Positions 1 through 6,087 of a stretch of 8,227 nucleotides of DNA are shown here, in pieces. A program made the translations under genes and the position numbers. The stretch comes from Acidobacteriota bacterium (GTDB lineage Bacteria > Actinomycetota > Acidimicrobiia > Spongiisociales > UBA5794). Position 1 is the first letter of the stretch. Every line of letters begins with the position of its first letter. The stretch lies in NCBI GenBank assembly GCA_022574065.1, contig JACZST010000080.1, positions 1 through 8,227 on the forward strand, in the 5' to 3' direction. The notes beneath the pieces were generated by a model. It had not been told where the DNA came from. It saw only the letters and a list, made by a program, of their open reading frames with translations, and ran no database searches.

Positions 1-267
1 CTCACCGGATTCGCCCGCCATCGCCTCGACGGTCTCGATCTCGGCACCGTCGGCCTGTGTGGCCAGCATCATGCAGCTCTTGATCGTCTTGCCGTTGTAC
101 ACGATGGTGCATGCTCCGCAGTGACCGGTATCGCAGCCGATCTTGGGTCCGCGCAGCCCCAGATCGTCGCGGAGGAAGTGGACGAGCAACTGGCGGGCGG
201 CAACGTCTGCAGTGACGGTCTCGCCGTTCAACGTGAAGGTGATGTCCTGTTGATATCCGCTACTCAT
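1..267 (-). CDS. [2Fe-2S] small subunit of a molybdenum hydroxylase (CoxS/XdhC-like), 3' part outside window
   Basis: Electron-transfer subunit of a xanthine dehydrogenase/CO dehydrogenase-type enzyme. In this family it passes electrons from the Mo centre to FAD in the partner subunit, in the cytoplasm. Only the first 89 codons are present; the frame is open to the window edge. The start ATG at 267 follows GGAGG with a 5-nt gap. The visible part is the plant-type ferredoxin domain: the motif GCDTGHCGACT (residues 44-54) supplies Cys45, Cys50 and Cys53, and Cys65 in KSCMM is the fourth ligand. The second [2Fe-2S] domain, expected after about residue 80, is cut off. Its start overlaps the stop of the upstream coxM-like gene by 8 nt (ATGAGTAG), so coupling is likely. 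The family is certain; the substrate is unknown. The order medium-then-small resembles form I CO dehydrogenase operons, but without the large subunit's active-site loop this cannot be called a CO dehydrogenase. Confidence 0.95.
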   Translation of the reverse strand, partial: MSSGYQQDITFTLNGETVTADVAARQLLVHFLRDDLGLRGPKIGCDTGHCGACTIVYNGKTIKSCMMLATQADGAEIETVEAMAGESGE

Positions 268-1111
268 GCTGACCTCCCAGGGCCTCCATCACCGCTCGTT
301 TGGCCACCACAGAGGCCATCGCCTGGCGGTATTCGCTGCTTGCGTCGGGATCGCTGAGAGGGTCGATGCCATCCCCAGCACCACTGGTAGCTTCGGCGAC
401 GGAGTCGAGCGTTGTCGCGGCACCGGTGAGTGCCTCCTCGACGGCCTGCCGCCTCGCCGGAATCGCCAGGCAACCGAGCACCACGCGAGCCTCCGTGATC
501 GTGCCATTGCCGGCGGCCACGACGGCGACTGCCCTGGCCGCGGCCTCGCCGATCTCGATCTCCTGGTAGCCGATCTCCCTGCCGTTGAGGGCGGGAAGGG
601 TGACGCTGGTAAGGACCTCCGCCCGATCGAGCGCGTTGCTGAAATAGCCGGTGAAGAATTCGGCGGCGTCGACCTCGCGATCGCCGTCTGGGCCGGTCGC
701 GTGCATGGTGGCGTCCAGCGCCACGGCGAGGGGCGGAAAGTTGTTGATCGGGTCGTTGTGACAGAGGTTGCCGCCGAAGGTGCCGCGGTTGCGAACCTGA
801 GGGTCCACCGTGTGTGCGGCGATGCTGGCAACGGCCGGCATCGCCGCCATGAGCTCGGGCGAGTGGGCCATCTCGTCGTAGGTGACTCCGGCGCCGATCC
901 GCACCGAGCCGTCGTCGAGTGCGGTGATGGAGCGAATTTCCTCGAGCCTGCTCACGTCGACGAGCAGGTCAACGGTGGCAGCCCGCAGCTTGAGGATGCT
1001 GATCAGGCTCTGGCCGCCGGCCAGCACGCGTCCCCCAGGGTTGTCCACGAGGGCCGTAACCGCTTCGGCTACCGAGTCCGGCCGGTAGTAGTCGACGGCA
1101 GCTAACAGCAT
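260..1111 (-). CDS. FAD-binding medium subunit of a molybdenum hydroxylase (CoxM/XdhB-like)
   Basis: FAD subunit of a xanthine dehydrogenase/CO dehydrogenase-family enzyme, expected to accept electrons from the [2Fe-2S] subunit and hand them to NAD+ or quinone. The protein has 283 residues, close to the usual length of about 285. The two pyrophosphate-binding signatures are present: AGGQSL at residues 31-36 and TFGGN at 111-115, followed by LCHNDPINNFPP. The C-terminal part (about 175-275) fits the CO dehydrogenase flavoprotein C-terminal domain. The ATG at 1111 is chosen because the protein then starts right at the family's N-terminus (MLLAAVDYYRP) and GGAGG lies 9 nt upstream. The open frame continues upstream to about 1435, but that stretch reads as non-coding and runs into the divergent gene. 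It is the first gene of a minus-strand operon, with the small subunit next. The physiological substrate cannot be told from this subunit. Confidence 0.93.
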   Translation of the reverse strand: MLLAAVDYYRPDSVAEAVTALVDNPGGRVLAGGQSLISILKLRAATVDLLVDVSRLEEIRSITALDDGSVRIGAGVTYDEMAHSPELMAAMPAVASIAAHTVDPQVRNRGTFGGNLCHNDPINNFPPLAVALDATMHATGPDGDREVDAAEFFTGYFSNALDRAEVLTSVTLPALNGREIGYQEIEIGEAAARAVAVVAAGNGTITEARVVLGCLAIPARRQAVEEALTGAATTLDSVAEATSGAGDGIDPLSDPDASSEYRQAMASVVAKRAVMEALGGQHE

Positions 1112-1130
1112 TTCGATCGTCCTCCGCCCC

Positions 1131-1146
1131 GATTGTGCACGCAATC
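1131..1146. promoter_or_regulatory. Imperfect dyad upstream of the coxM-like gene, candidate operator
   Basis: The 16-bp sequence GATTGTGCACGCAATC has arms GATTG and CAATC around a GC-rich centre containing GTGCAC; 6 of 8 positions are symmetric. It lies 20-35 nt upstream of the coxM-like start codon, inside the 236-bp divergent region, where a repressor or activator site would be expected. The layout resembles GntR- or MarR-type operators (ATTGT/ACAAT arms). No regulator gene is in the window, so this is a weak structural inference only. Confidence 0.25.
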
Positions 1147-1172
1147 TCCCCTTCTCGGTTCGGTCTGTTTGT

Positions 1173-1186
1173 CGCCCGGTCGGGCG
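1173..1186. repeat. Short GC-rich inverted repeat in the divergent intergenic region
   Basis: CGCCCG and CGGGCG flank a 2-nt spacer, giving a perfect 6-bp inverted repeat about midway between the divergent coxM-like and binding-protein genes. It could be an operator half of the shared promoter region or just GC-rich chance. I found no convincing -35/-10 pair around it on either strand. Confidence 0.2.
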
Positions 1187-1336
1187 CTGATCGTCTACCT
1201 TACGCCATGCGCAGAGTGCCGTGTCGGGGCTCCACCGGGGGCAAGTCGAGGCGATACGGTTTACAGTTACCGCCGGTTCGACGACCGACACAGACGACAC
1301 CCGCGTTTCGGCCAACGCCGGGGCGCAAGGGCTTTG

Positions 1337-1341
1337 AGGAG
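1337..1341 (+). promoter_or_regulatory. Ribosome binding site of the solute-binding lipoprotein gene
   Basis: AGGAG lies 6 nt before the ATG at 1348. It decides the start in an open frame that extends far upstream: the same start also gives a clean lipoprotein signal peptide, which upstream starts would bury. Confidence 0.8.
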
Positions 1342-1347
1342 AAAAAC

Positions 1348-2607
1348 ATGAGAAGAAAGATCTGGTGGCTTGCCGTGCTCGTGGCGTTCGCCCTCGTAGC
1401 GACCGCATGCGGCAGTACGGATGACACCACGACAACGACGGGCGCCGCGGCGGCAGCGACCACCACCACCACCACCGTGCCCGAGACGACGACCACCCAG
1501 GCGCCGGAGCCGGCAGGCCCGATCATCATCGGTGCCGCCGTCGACCTGACCAGCGACATGTCGTTCTTCGACGGTCCGGCGATCGCAGCGGCGCAGATCA
1601 AGATCGACGAGATCAATGCAGCAGGCGGTGTAGGTGGTCGGCAGCTCGAGCTGCGTACGATCGATACCGAACTCGATCCCGATCAGACCCAGGCTGCGGC
1701 CATCGAACTCATCGAAGGTGGTGCCGAGGTCTTGCTGGTCACCTGTGACGTCGACTTCGCAACCCCTGCGATCACCGAGGGCATCAATGCCGGCATTCTC
1801 ACCGTGGCATCGTGCATCGGAACCGATCAGATGGGCCCGAATCGTTTTGGTGATGCAGGCAGGCTCGCCTTCAGCCTCGGCAATGTTGCCCAGGACGAAG
1901 GCGCCGCAATGGCGGAATTCGCCTTCGACAAGGGCAAGACCAAAGCGGTCCTGGTGACCGACAACCTTCTGGTGTACTTCCAGGACGTCATCGAGGCATT
2001 CAAGGTGCGTTGGCTCGAGCTCGGCGGAGAGATCGTCGCCGAGGAGAGCTTTACGAGCTTCGACGGAACCATCGAGAGCGTGGTCACCGCGGTCGACGGC
2101 GCGGACGCAGACATCATCGCGGTGTCCTCCGCCTTCGCCGACCTGCCTTCGACGTTCACGACGTCGTTGCGGGCGCTGGGCAACGACACCACGATCATCT
2201 GCTCATGGGCGTGTGACGGGGCCAGTTGGGTGCCTGAGGGTCTCAATGACTTCTACTACGTGACTTTCGCGTCGCTGTTCGGCGATGACCCGGATCCGCT
2301 GGTGAATGAGTTGGCAGAGGGAGTCGCCTCGGCCGCCGGTTTCACGGGAACGGGGGGTTTCGTCACAGGAGCCTCTGCAATCGAGGCCATCGTCGCAGCC
2401 ATCGAAGAGACGGGTGGCACCGTCGGCTCCGAGCTGGCGACGGCGTTCGAGGGGTTCGACGGCCTGCCCACGATCTCCGGCTCGATTTCCTTCTCCGCCG
2501 ATCAGCACACGGTGTTCGGGCGGGAGTATCGAGTGATCACGATCACGGACGGGACAAACACGTTCAACTCGCTTTGGGTTGCGACATCACCAGCCGAGAT
2601 TCGCTGA
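1348..2607 (+). CDS. ABC transporter solute-binding lipoprotein, branched-chain amino acid/amide (HAAT, LivJ/K-like) type
   Basis: Extracytoplasmic receptor that captures a small organic solute for the LivGFHM-like importer encoded directly downstream. The protein has 419 residues. Residues 1-20 form a lipoprotein signal peptide (MRRK basic start, hydrophobic core, VATA before Cys21). Residues 22-58 are a Thr/Ala-rich flexible linker that tethers the domain to the membrane. From about residue 59 (IIIGAAVDLTSDMSF) to the end it is a type I periplasmic-binding fold (Peripla_BP_6 family), with the family-like IKIDEINAAGGVGGRQLEL near residues 84-102. There are four cysteines in the exported domain (133, 156, 285, 289), which could form disulfides. 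The start is set by AGGAG and the signal peptide. A strong hairpin follows 35 nt after the stop codon, which could give this gene a higher transcript level than the rest of the operon. The family can bind amino acids, amides, urea or aromatic acids. Proximity to a molybdenum hydroxylase hints at a heterocycle or aromatic ligand, but that is inference. Confidence 0.9.
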   Translation: MRRKIWWLAVLVAFALVATACGSTDDTTTTTGAAAAATTTTTTVPETTTTQAPEPAGPIIIGAAVDLTSDMSFFDGPAIAAAQIKIDEINAAGGVGGRQLELRTIDTELDPDQTQAAAIELIEGGAEVLLVTCDVDFATPAITEGINAGILTVASCIGTDQMGPNRFGDAGRLAFSLGNVAQDEGAAMAEFAFDKGKTKAVLVTDNLLVYFQDVIEAFKVRWLELGGEIVAEESFTSFDGTIESVVTAVDGADADIIAVSSAFADLPSTFTTSLRALGNDTTIICSWACDGASWVPEGLNDFYYVTFASLFGDDPDPLVNELAEGVASAAGFTGTGGFVTGASAIEAIVAAIEETGGTVGSELATAFEGFDGLPTISGSISFSADQHTVFGREYRVITITDGTNTFNSLWVATSPAEIR

Positions 2608-2621
2608 CCGAGAGCCGTCCT

Positions 2622-2626
2622 GGAGG
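2622..2626 (+). promoter_or_regulatory. Ribosome binding site favouring a GTG start for livG
   Basis: GGAGG sits 6 nt before GTG 2633. The only in-frame ATG nearby, at 2660, has no purine-rich site in front of it and overlaps the loop of a perfect hairpin. This makes GTG 2633 the better start. Confidence 0.65.
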
Positions 2627-2632
2627 GATGAT

Positions 2633-3391
2633 GTGACCGATGAGCGGCGGCCCGCAACGATGTTGCGGGCCGCCGCTGTATCGCGATCCTTTGCCGGTGT
2701 CGTTGCCCTCGACGAGGTGACACTCGAGCTGGATCGTCACGAAGTCGTCGGCCTCATCGGGCCGAACGGGGCAGGTAAGTCGACGTTGGTGAACGTCATG
2801 ACGGGCTTCGATCGCCCGACGGCGGGTCGGGTGGTATTAGCCGGCGACGACATCACCCGGTGGCCGCCGCACCGACGTGGCCGCGCCGGCCTGGCGCGAA
2901 CCTTTCAGCACGCCCGCTCGTTTGCCGGGCTCTCGGTGCGGGAGAACATCGAGGTGAGCGCACTCGGGGTCGGCGTCACTACCGCAATGGCCCGAGAGCG
3001 AGCTGATCGACTGCTGGACCTGCTGGGCCTGTCGTCGATCGAGGGGGTACCGGCCTCGATCTTGCCGCACGGTGCGGAACGTTTACTCGGAGTGGCGCGT
3101 GCCCTTGCCACCGAGCCCCATTTCGTGCTGATGGACGAACCGGCTGCTGGCCTCAACGAGGCGGAAGTGCCGGCGTTTGCCGAGGTGGTGCGGTCGGTGC
3201 GAGATGATCACGACGCCGGCGTGCTCCTGATCGATCACAACATGGCCCTGGTGATGGCGGTGTCGGATCGCGTTCATGTGCTCGACGAGGGCCGTACGAT
3301 CGCCGAGGGAACGCCTGATGAGGTGCGGATCGACGCCGCCGTCGGGAGCGCTTACTTCGGTCGTGGAGCCGCGGACGCCGCCGATGAGTAG
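2633..3391 (+). CDS. livG: Branched-chain amino acid/amide-type ABC transporter ATP-binding protein (LivG-like)
   Basis: One of two cytoplasmic ATPases powering the importer. Starting at GTG 2633 the protein has 252 residues, close to typical LivG (about 255). Visible motifs are Walker A GPNGAGKST (43-51), Q-loop Gln92 in LARTFQHAR, Walker B VLMDEP (165-170) with catalytic Glu169, D-loop AAGLN and switch His202 in LLIDHN. The signature motif is unusual: LPHGAER at 144-150 where LivG proteins usually have L(S/P)YGxQR, so the usual Gln is Glu. The start choice rests on GGAGG before GTG; the alternative ATG at 2660 would remove nine residues and begin right at the domain edge. A perfect 16-bp hairpin covers codons 4-15. 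The stop overlaps the start of livF by 8 nt (ATGAGTAG). Transporter family membership is firm; the solute is unknown. Confidence 0.92.
   Translation: MTDERRPATMLRAAAVSRSFAGVVALDEVTLELDRHEVVGLIGPNGAGKSTLVNVMTGFDRPTAGRVVLAGDDITRWPPHRRGRAGLARTFQHARSFAGLSVRENIEVSALGVGVTTAMARERADRLLDLLGLSSIEGVPASILPHGAERLLGVARALATEPHFVLMDEPAAGLNEAEVPAFAEVVRSVRDDHDAGVLLIDHNMALVMAVSDRVHVLDEGRTIAEGTPDEVRIDAAVGSAYFGRGAADAADE
2643..2677 (+). promoter_or_regulatory. Perfect 16-bp hairpin between binding-protein gene and livG, overlapping the livG 5' codons
   Basis: AGCGGCGGCCCGCAAC (2643-2658) is followed by the 3-nt loop GAT and then the exact reverse complement (2662-2677). The stem is GC-rich and begins 35 nt after the binding-protein stop. 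No T-tract follows, so it is not a classical intrinsic terminator, although U-less hairpins are often proposed as terminators or 3' stabilisers in actinobacteria. Its position after the receptor gene of an ABC operon matches hairpins that keep receptor mRNA more abundant than permease mRNA in other systems. It also starts 8 nt after the likely livG start codon, so it could lower livG initiation. The structure is directly visible; its role is inferred. Confidence 0.7.
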
Positions 3392-4097
3392 AGTCCTGCT
3401 CGAGCTGGACCATGTGAGCGTTTCGTACGGGAGCGTGCCGGCCGTTCGTGACCTGAGCCTCGAGGTGGCTCCTGGAGAGGTGGTCGGGCTGGTGGGGTCC
3501 AACGGCGCAGGGAAGTCGACGACCCTGGCCGCGATCATGGGGGTGCACCGCCTGGCGGCCGGTGACATCAAGTTCGAGGGGATATCGATCGCCAAGGAGC
3601 AGCCGGACGCCATCGCCCGCCGCGGTGTCGCTCTCGTCCCCGAAGGCCGCCACATCTATCCCGATTTCACGGTCGAGGACAACCTGCGTCTCGGTCTCCT
3701 GGGCCGTTCAACCCGCGAAGGTGCAGACCGTGACCTGGAATGGGTTCGCCGCCTGTTTCCCGCAATAGCGGACTCGTCGAAGCGCATGGCCGGGCTGTTG
3801 TCAGGTGGACAGCAGCAGCAATTGGCCATTGCCCGCGCCCTGGTGAGTGACCCTCGGGTGTTGTTGCTGGATGAGCCATCGCTCGGATTGGCGCCTTCCG
3901 TCGTCGACACGTTGTTCGATGCACTGGCGGAGATCCGTGACAAGGGTGTCGCCATCTTGCTCGTTGAGCAGAGGGCCCAGCTGACGGTCGCCTTCGCCGA
4001 TCGCACACATGTGCTCCGGAACGGCGATCTGGTACTGACACTCGGTCCGGAGGACGTCGTCGACACCGATCGGATGACGCAGGCGTACTTCGGCTGA
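3384..4097 (+). CDS. livF: Branched-chain amino acid/amide-type ABC transporter ATP-binding protein (LivF-like)
   Basis: Second cytoplasmic ATPase of the importer, which should pair with LivG. The protein has 237 residues, the usual LivF length. Visible motifs are Walker A GSNGAGKST (38-46), the LivF-typical LVPEGRHIYP block (84-93), a full signature LSGGQ (139-143) and Walker B VLLLDEP (159-165) with catalytic Glu164. As in most LivF proteins, the switch histidine position reads LLVEQ rather than a His. The ATG at 3384 overlaps the livG stop by 8 nt and has no good Shine-Dalgarno sequence, suggesting translation coupled to livG. The stop TGA shares its last base with the livH ATG. Confidence 0.94.
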   Translation: MSRVLLELDHVSVSYGSVPAVRDLSLEVAPGEVVGLVGSNGAGKSTTLAAIMGVHRLAAGDIKFEGISIAKEQPDAIARRGVALVPEGRHIYPDFTVEDNLRLGLLGRSTREGADRDLEWVRRLFPAIADSSKRMAGLLSGGQQQQLAIARALVSDPRVLLLDEPSLGLAPSVVDTLFDALAEIRDKGVAILLVEQRAQLTVAFADRTHVLRNGDLVLTLGPEDVVDTDRMTQAYFG

Positions 4098-4978
4098 TGT
4101 CTTTCGTCCAGTTGCTCATCGATGCGACCGCCCTGGGCGCACTGCTTGCCCTGGTCGCGATGGGAATCGCCCTCGTCTTCGGGGTCATGCGCCTGGTCAA
4201 CTTCGCGTACGGCGAGTTGATCACCGTCGGTGCCTACACCCTGGTGCTCACCAAGGGCTGGCCGATCGTGCTCCGTGTGCTGGCTGCCTTCGTGGTCGTC
4301 ATCGCATCATCATTGCTGATGGAGGTGATCTTCCGGCCGCTGCGCAGGGCGACTGCGGCCACGATGCTCGTGGCAACCTTCGCGTTGAGCTTCCTACTCC
4401 AGAACATGTTTCTGTTTATATTCGGGCCACAGGGCGAGACGATCGAGTTCCTTGCCCCGCTCAACCGAGCCATCGAGATCGGTGATCTGCGGATCCGCTG
4501 GATCACGATCATCGCCATCGCCCTCGGCGCCGTTCTCCTCGGGTTCATGTCCTGGCTGCTCGGCAAGACGAGCGTTGGGCTACAGATGCGGGCCGCTGCC
4601 GCCGATTTCACCACCGCCAGGATCCTGGGCGTGCGCGCCGGTCGTGTCATCATGCTTGCATTCGTCCTCTCCGGTTTTCTCGCAGCTGCCGTAACGCTCG
4701 TCCTGGCGGTGCAACGACCGCTCGCCACCCCGAACTACGGATTCGTTGTCCTGGTCCCCGCCCTCGTCGGCGTGGTCGTCGGTGGTTTGGGAAAGTTGGT
4801 GCCGGCCACGCTGGGTGGGTTTGCCATCGGGTTCGCCACCGTGGTCCTGGGTGACCTCCTGCCTTCAGGAAGCCGGGTGTTCTTGAACAGCGTGCTGTTC
4901 GCCATCGTCATCATCGTTCTGCTGGTGCGCCCCGACGGGCTGTTCACGGGCCGCACCGGGGTTGCGGAGCGCGTATGA
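4097..4978 (+). CDS. livH: Branched-chain amino acid/amide-type ABC transporter permease (LivH-like)
   Basis: One of the two membrane permeases of the importer (BPD_transp_2 family). The protein has 293 residues and is strongly hydrophobic, with about eight membrane segments. The family motif LVNFAYGELITVGAYT is at about residues 34-49. A cytoplasmic coupling-helix region of the type GLQMRAAAADFTTARILGV lies in the second half. The C-terminus ends in the usual LLVRPDGLFTG block. The ATG at 4097 overlaps the livF stop by one base (TGATG), and no clear ribosome binding site precedes it, so re-initiation after livF is likely. Its own stop overlaps the livM start by 4 nt (ATGA). Confidence 0.93.
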   Translation: MSFVQLLIDATALGALLALVAMGIALVFGVMRLVNFAYGELITVGAYTLVLTKGWPIVLRVLAAFVVVIASSLLMEVIFRPLRRATAATMLVATFALSFLLQNMFLFIFGPQGETIEFLAPLNRAIEIGDLRIRWITIIAIALGAVLLGFMSWLLGKTSVGLQMRAAAADFTTARILGVRAGRVIMLAFVLSGFLAAAVTLVLAVQRPLATPNYGFVVLVPALVGVVVGGLGKLVPATLGGFAIGFATVVLGDLLPSGSRVFLNSVLFAIVIIVLLVRPDGLFTGRTGVAERV

Positions 4979-6087
4979 GGGCTCTACGACGCTGGTGGCC
5001 GCTCGTTGGGCCGTCCCTGCTGGTCACAGCCGTCGCATTGGGGGGACAGTTCCTGCCGCTGTCGACCCAACTCCAGGTCCGTTCTGTTCTGGTGACCACC
5101 GTCATCGTCGTTGCCCTCTACGTGTTCGTCGGCAACTCGGGTGTCATATCGTTCGGGCAGGTCAGCTTCGTGGCGGTGGGCGCCTTCGCCGCCGGGCTCG
5201 CCGCGGCACCCGCCGACGTGAAGCCGACCACGTTTCCGAAGCTGATTCCCTTCCTCGCCGAACTCGAGATCGGGAACATCGAGTCGCTCGTACTCGCGGC
5301 CGCGGTCGGCGGGCTGTTCGCCTTCATCGTGGGGATCCCGCTCATGCGCCTCTCTGGGCTCTCTGCCGGCATCGCCACCTTCGCCGTGCTCATCATCACG
5401 AACAACGTGTTGCGCAACTGGGAGGCCATCGGGCCCGGGGCCAAGACGTTGTCGTTGATTCCGCAGACGACCTTCTTCATCCAGGCCACCACCGGCCTGC
5501 TCATCGTGATGGCGGTTGCCTACGTCTATCAGACGAGCAGGTACGGCAGGCGTCTCAGGGCGACTCGTGAGGATGCGGCAGCGGCCCAAAGCAGCGGCAT
5601 CGACGTTCACCGTGAGCGGCTCTGGGCGTTCACCCTCAGCGGGGTCCTCGGCGGTTTTGCCGGTGGCTTGTTGGTGCATCAACTCGGCAGCATCACGACA
5701 CAACAGGTGTTCCTCGACCTCGCGTTCATCACGCTCGCGATGCTCGTCGTGGGAGGTATCGGGAGCCTGTGGGGAGCAGTGGTCGGCGCCCTGATGATCG
5801 CCGGCCTGAACGCGTTCCTCGCTGAGGCGCAGCGTGGGATCACCATCGGATCCTTCGATCTCGAGCTCCCGGGGGGCACGAGGTTGCTGACGCTCGGCGT
5901 GGTGATGCTCGTCGTGGTGCTGTTCAAACCGACCGGTCTCACCGGGAGCAGAGAGCTCACCTGGCCCTTCTCCCGATCGCGTTTCCCCCAACCTGCCTCC
6001 CCCTCGGAACCACTTGGCTCCTCCCCAGGGGGAGGTGCCGGGCGAAGCGAGGTGGAGGGTGTAGACCCCTCAGCGACAGAACAGTGA
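4975..6087 (+). CDS. livM: Branched-chain amino acid/amide-type ABC transporter permease (LivM-like) with extra C-terminal tail
   Basis: Second permease of the importer, 370 residues. Hydrophobic segments start at about residues 9, 36, 58, 102, 125, 164, 212, 242 and 302. LivM-family marks are the GVISFGQVSFVAVGAFAAG block (about 55-73) and the coupling region RYGRRLRATREDAAAAQSSGID. The GGIGSLWGAVVGA block lies near the end of the membrane part. The family normally ends near the VLFKPTGLTG block (about residue 324). Here 46 more residues follow, rich in Ser, Pro and Gly and without hydrophobic segments, encoded largely by a palindromic repeat-like stretch. The tail therefore looks acquired by DNA insertion or stop-codon loss rather than ancestral. 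The ATG at 4975 overlaps livH by 4 nt and has GGAG 5 nt upstream. The last 18 bases overlap the 3' end of the convergent oxidoreductase gene. Confidence 0.92.
   Translation: MRALRRWWPLVGPSLLVTAVALGGQFLPLSTQLQVRSVLVTTVIVVALYVFVGNSGVISFGQVSFVAVGAFAAGLAAAPADVKPTTFPKLIPFLAELEIGNIESLVLAAAVGGLFAFIVGIPLMRLSGLSAGIATFAVLIITNNVLRNWEAIGPGAKTLSLIPQTTFFIQATTGLLIVMAVAYVYQTSRYGRRLRATREDAAAAQSSGIDVHRERLWAFTLSGVLGGFAGGLLVHQLGSITTQQVFLDLAFITLAMLVVGGIGSLWGAVVGALMIAGLNAFLAEAQRGITIGSFDLELPGGTRLLTLGVVMLVVVLFKPTGLTGSRELTWPFSRSRFPQPASPSEPLGSSPGGGAGRSEVEGVDPSATEQ
5985..6071. repeat. Palindromic, repeat-like element encoding the LivM tail; possible bidirectional terminator
   Basis: This stretch contains a strong hairpin: ggcTcctcccc (6016-6026), loop AG, then ggggaggTgcc (6029-6039), with one T-T mismatch. 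The phrase GGTGCCGGGCGAAGCGAGG follows, then a smaller dyad GAGGG/CCCTC (6055-6059 and 6067-6071). From memory, this arrangement resembles small dispersed palindromic elements seen between genes in several high-GC genomes; I cannot confirm copies elsewhere. It sits at the 3' ends of two convergent genes, where such elements are common and where a hairpin may stop transcription from both sides. Boundaries are approximate. Confidence 0.5.

Noticed and set aside
266..1105. Long plus-strand open frame opposite the coxM-like gene (279 codons)
   Set aside because: It lies fully antisense to a clear FAD-subunit gene. Its translation is rich in Arg, Gly and His with no recognisable domain, as expected for the opposite strand of high-GC coding DNA.
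1112..1347. Search for a sigma-70-type promoter pair for the binding-protein gene (for example TACAGT at 1262-1267)
   Set aside because: No acceptable -35 element lies 16-18 nt upstream, and a lone TAnnnT match is expected by chance.
1426..1497. ACC/ACG-rich tract considered as a microsatellite or CRISPR-like repeat
   Set aside because: It is the Thr-rich linker of the solute-binding lipoprotein. Codons vary and there is no regular repeat-spacer structure.
2643..2677. Hairpin considered as a classical Rho-independent terminator
   Set aside because: No T-tract follows the stem, and it sits inside the livG reading frame. It is kept only as a regulatory hairpin of uncertain action.
4984..5991. 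Minus-strand open frame of 335 codons opposite livM
   Set aside because: Translation is dominated by Glu, Arg, His and Gly with no fold-like pattern. It mirrors the hydrophobic codons of LivM and has no sensible start site.
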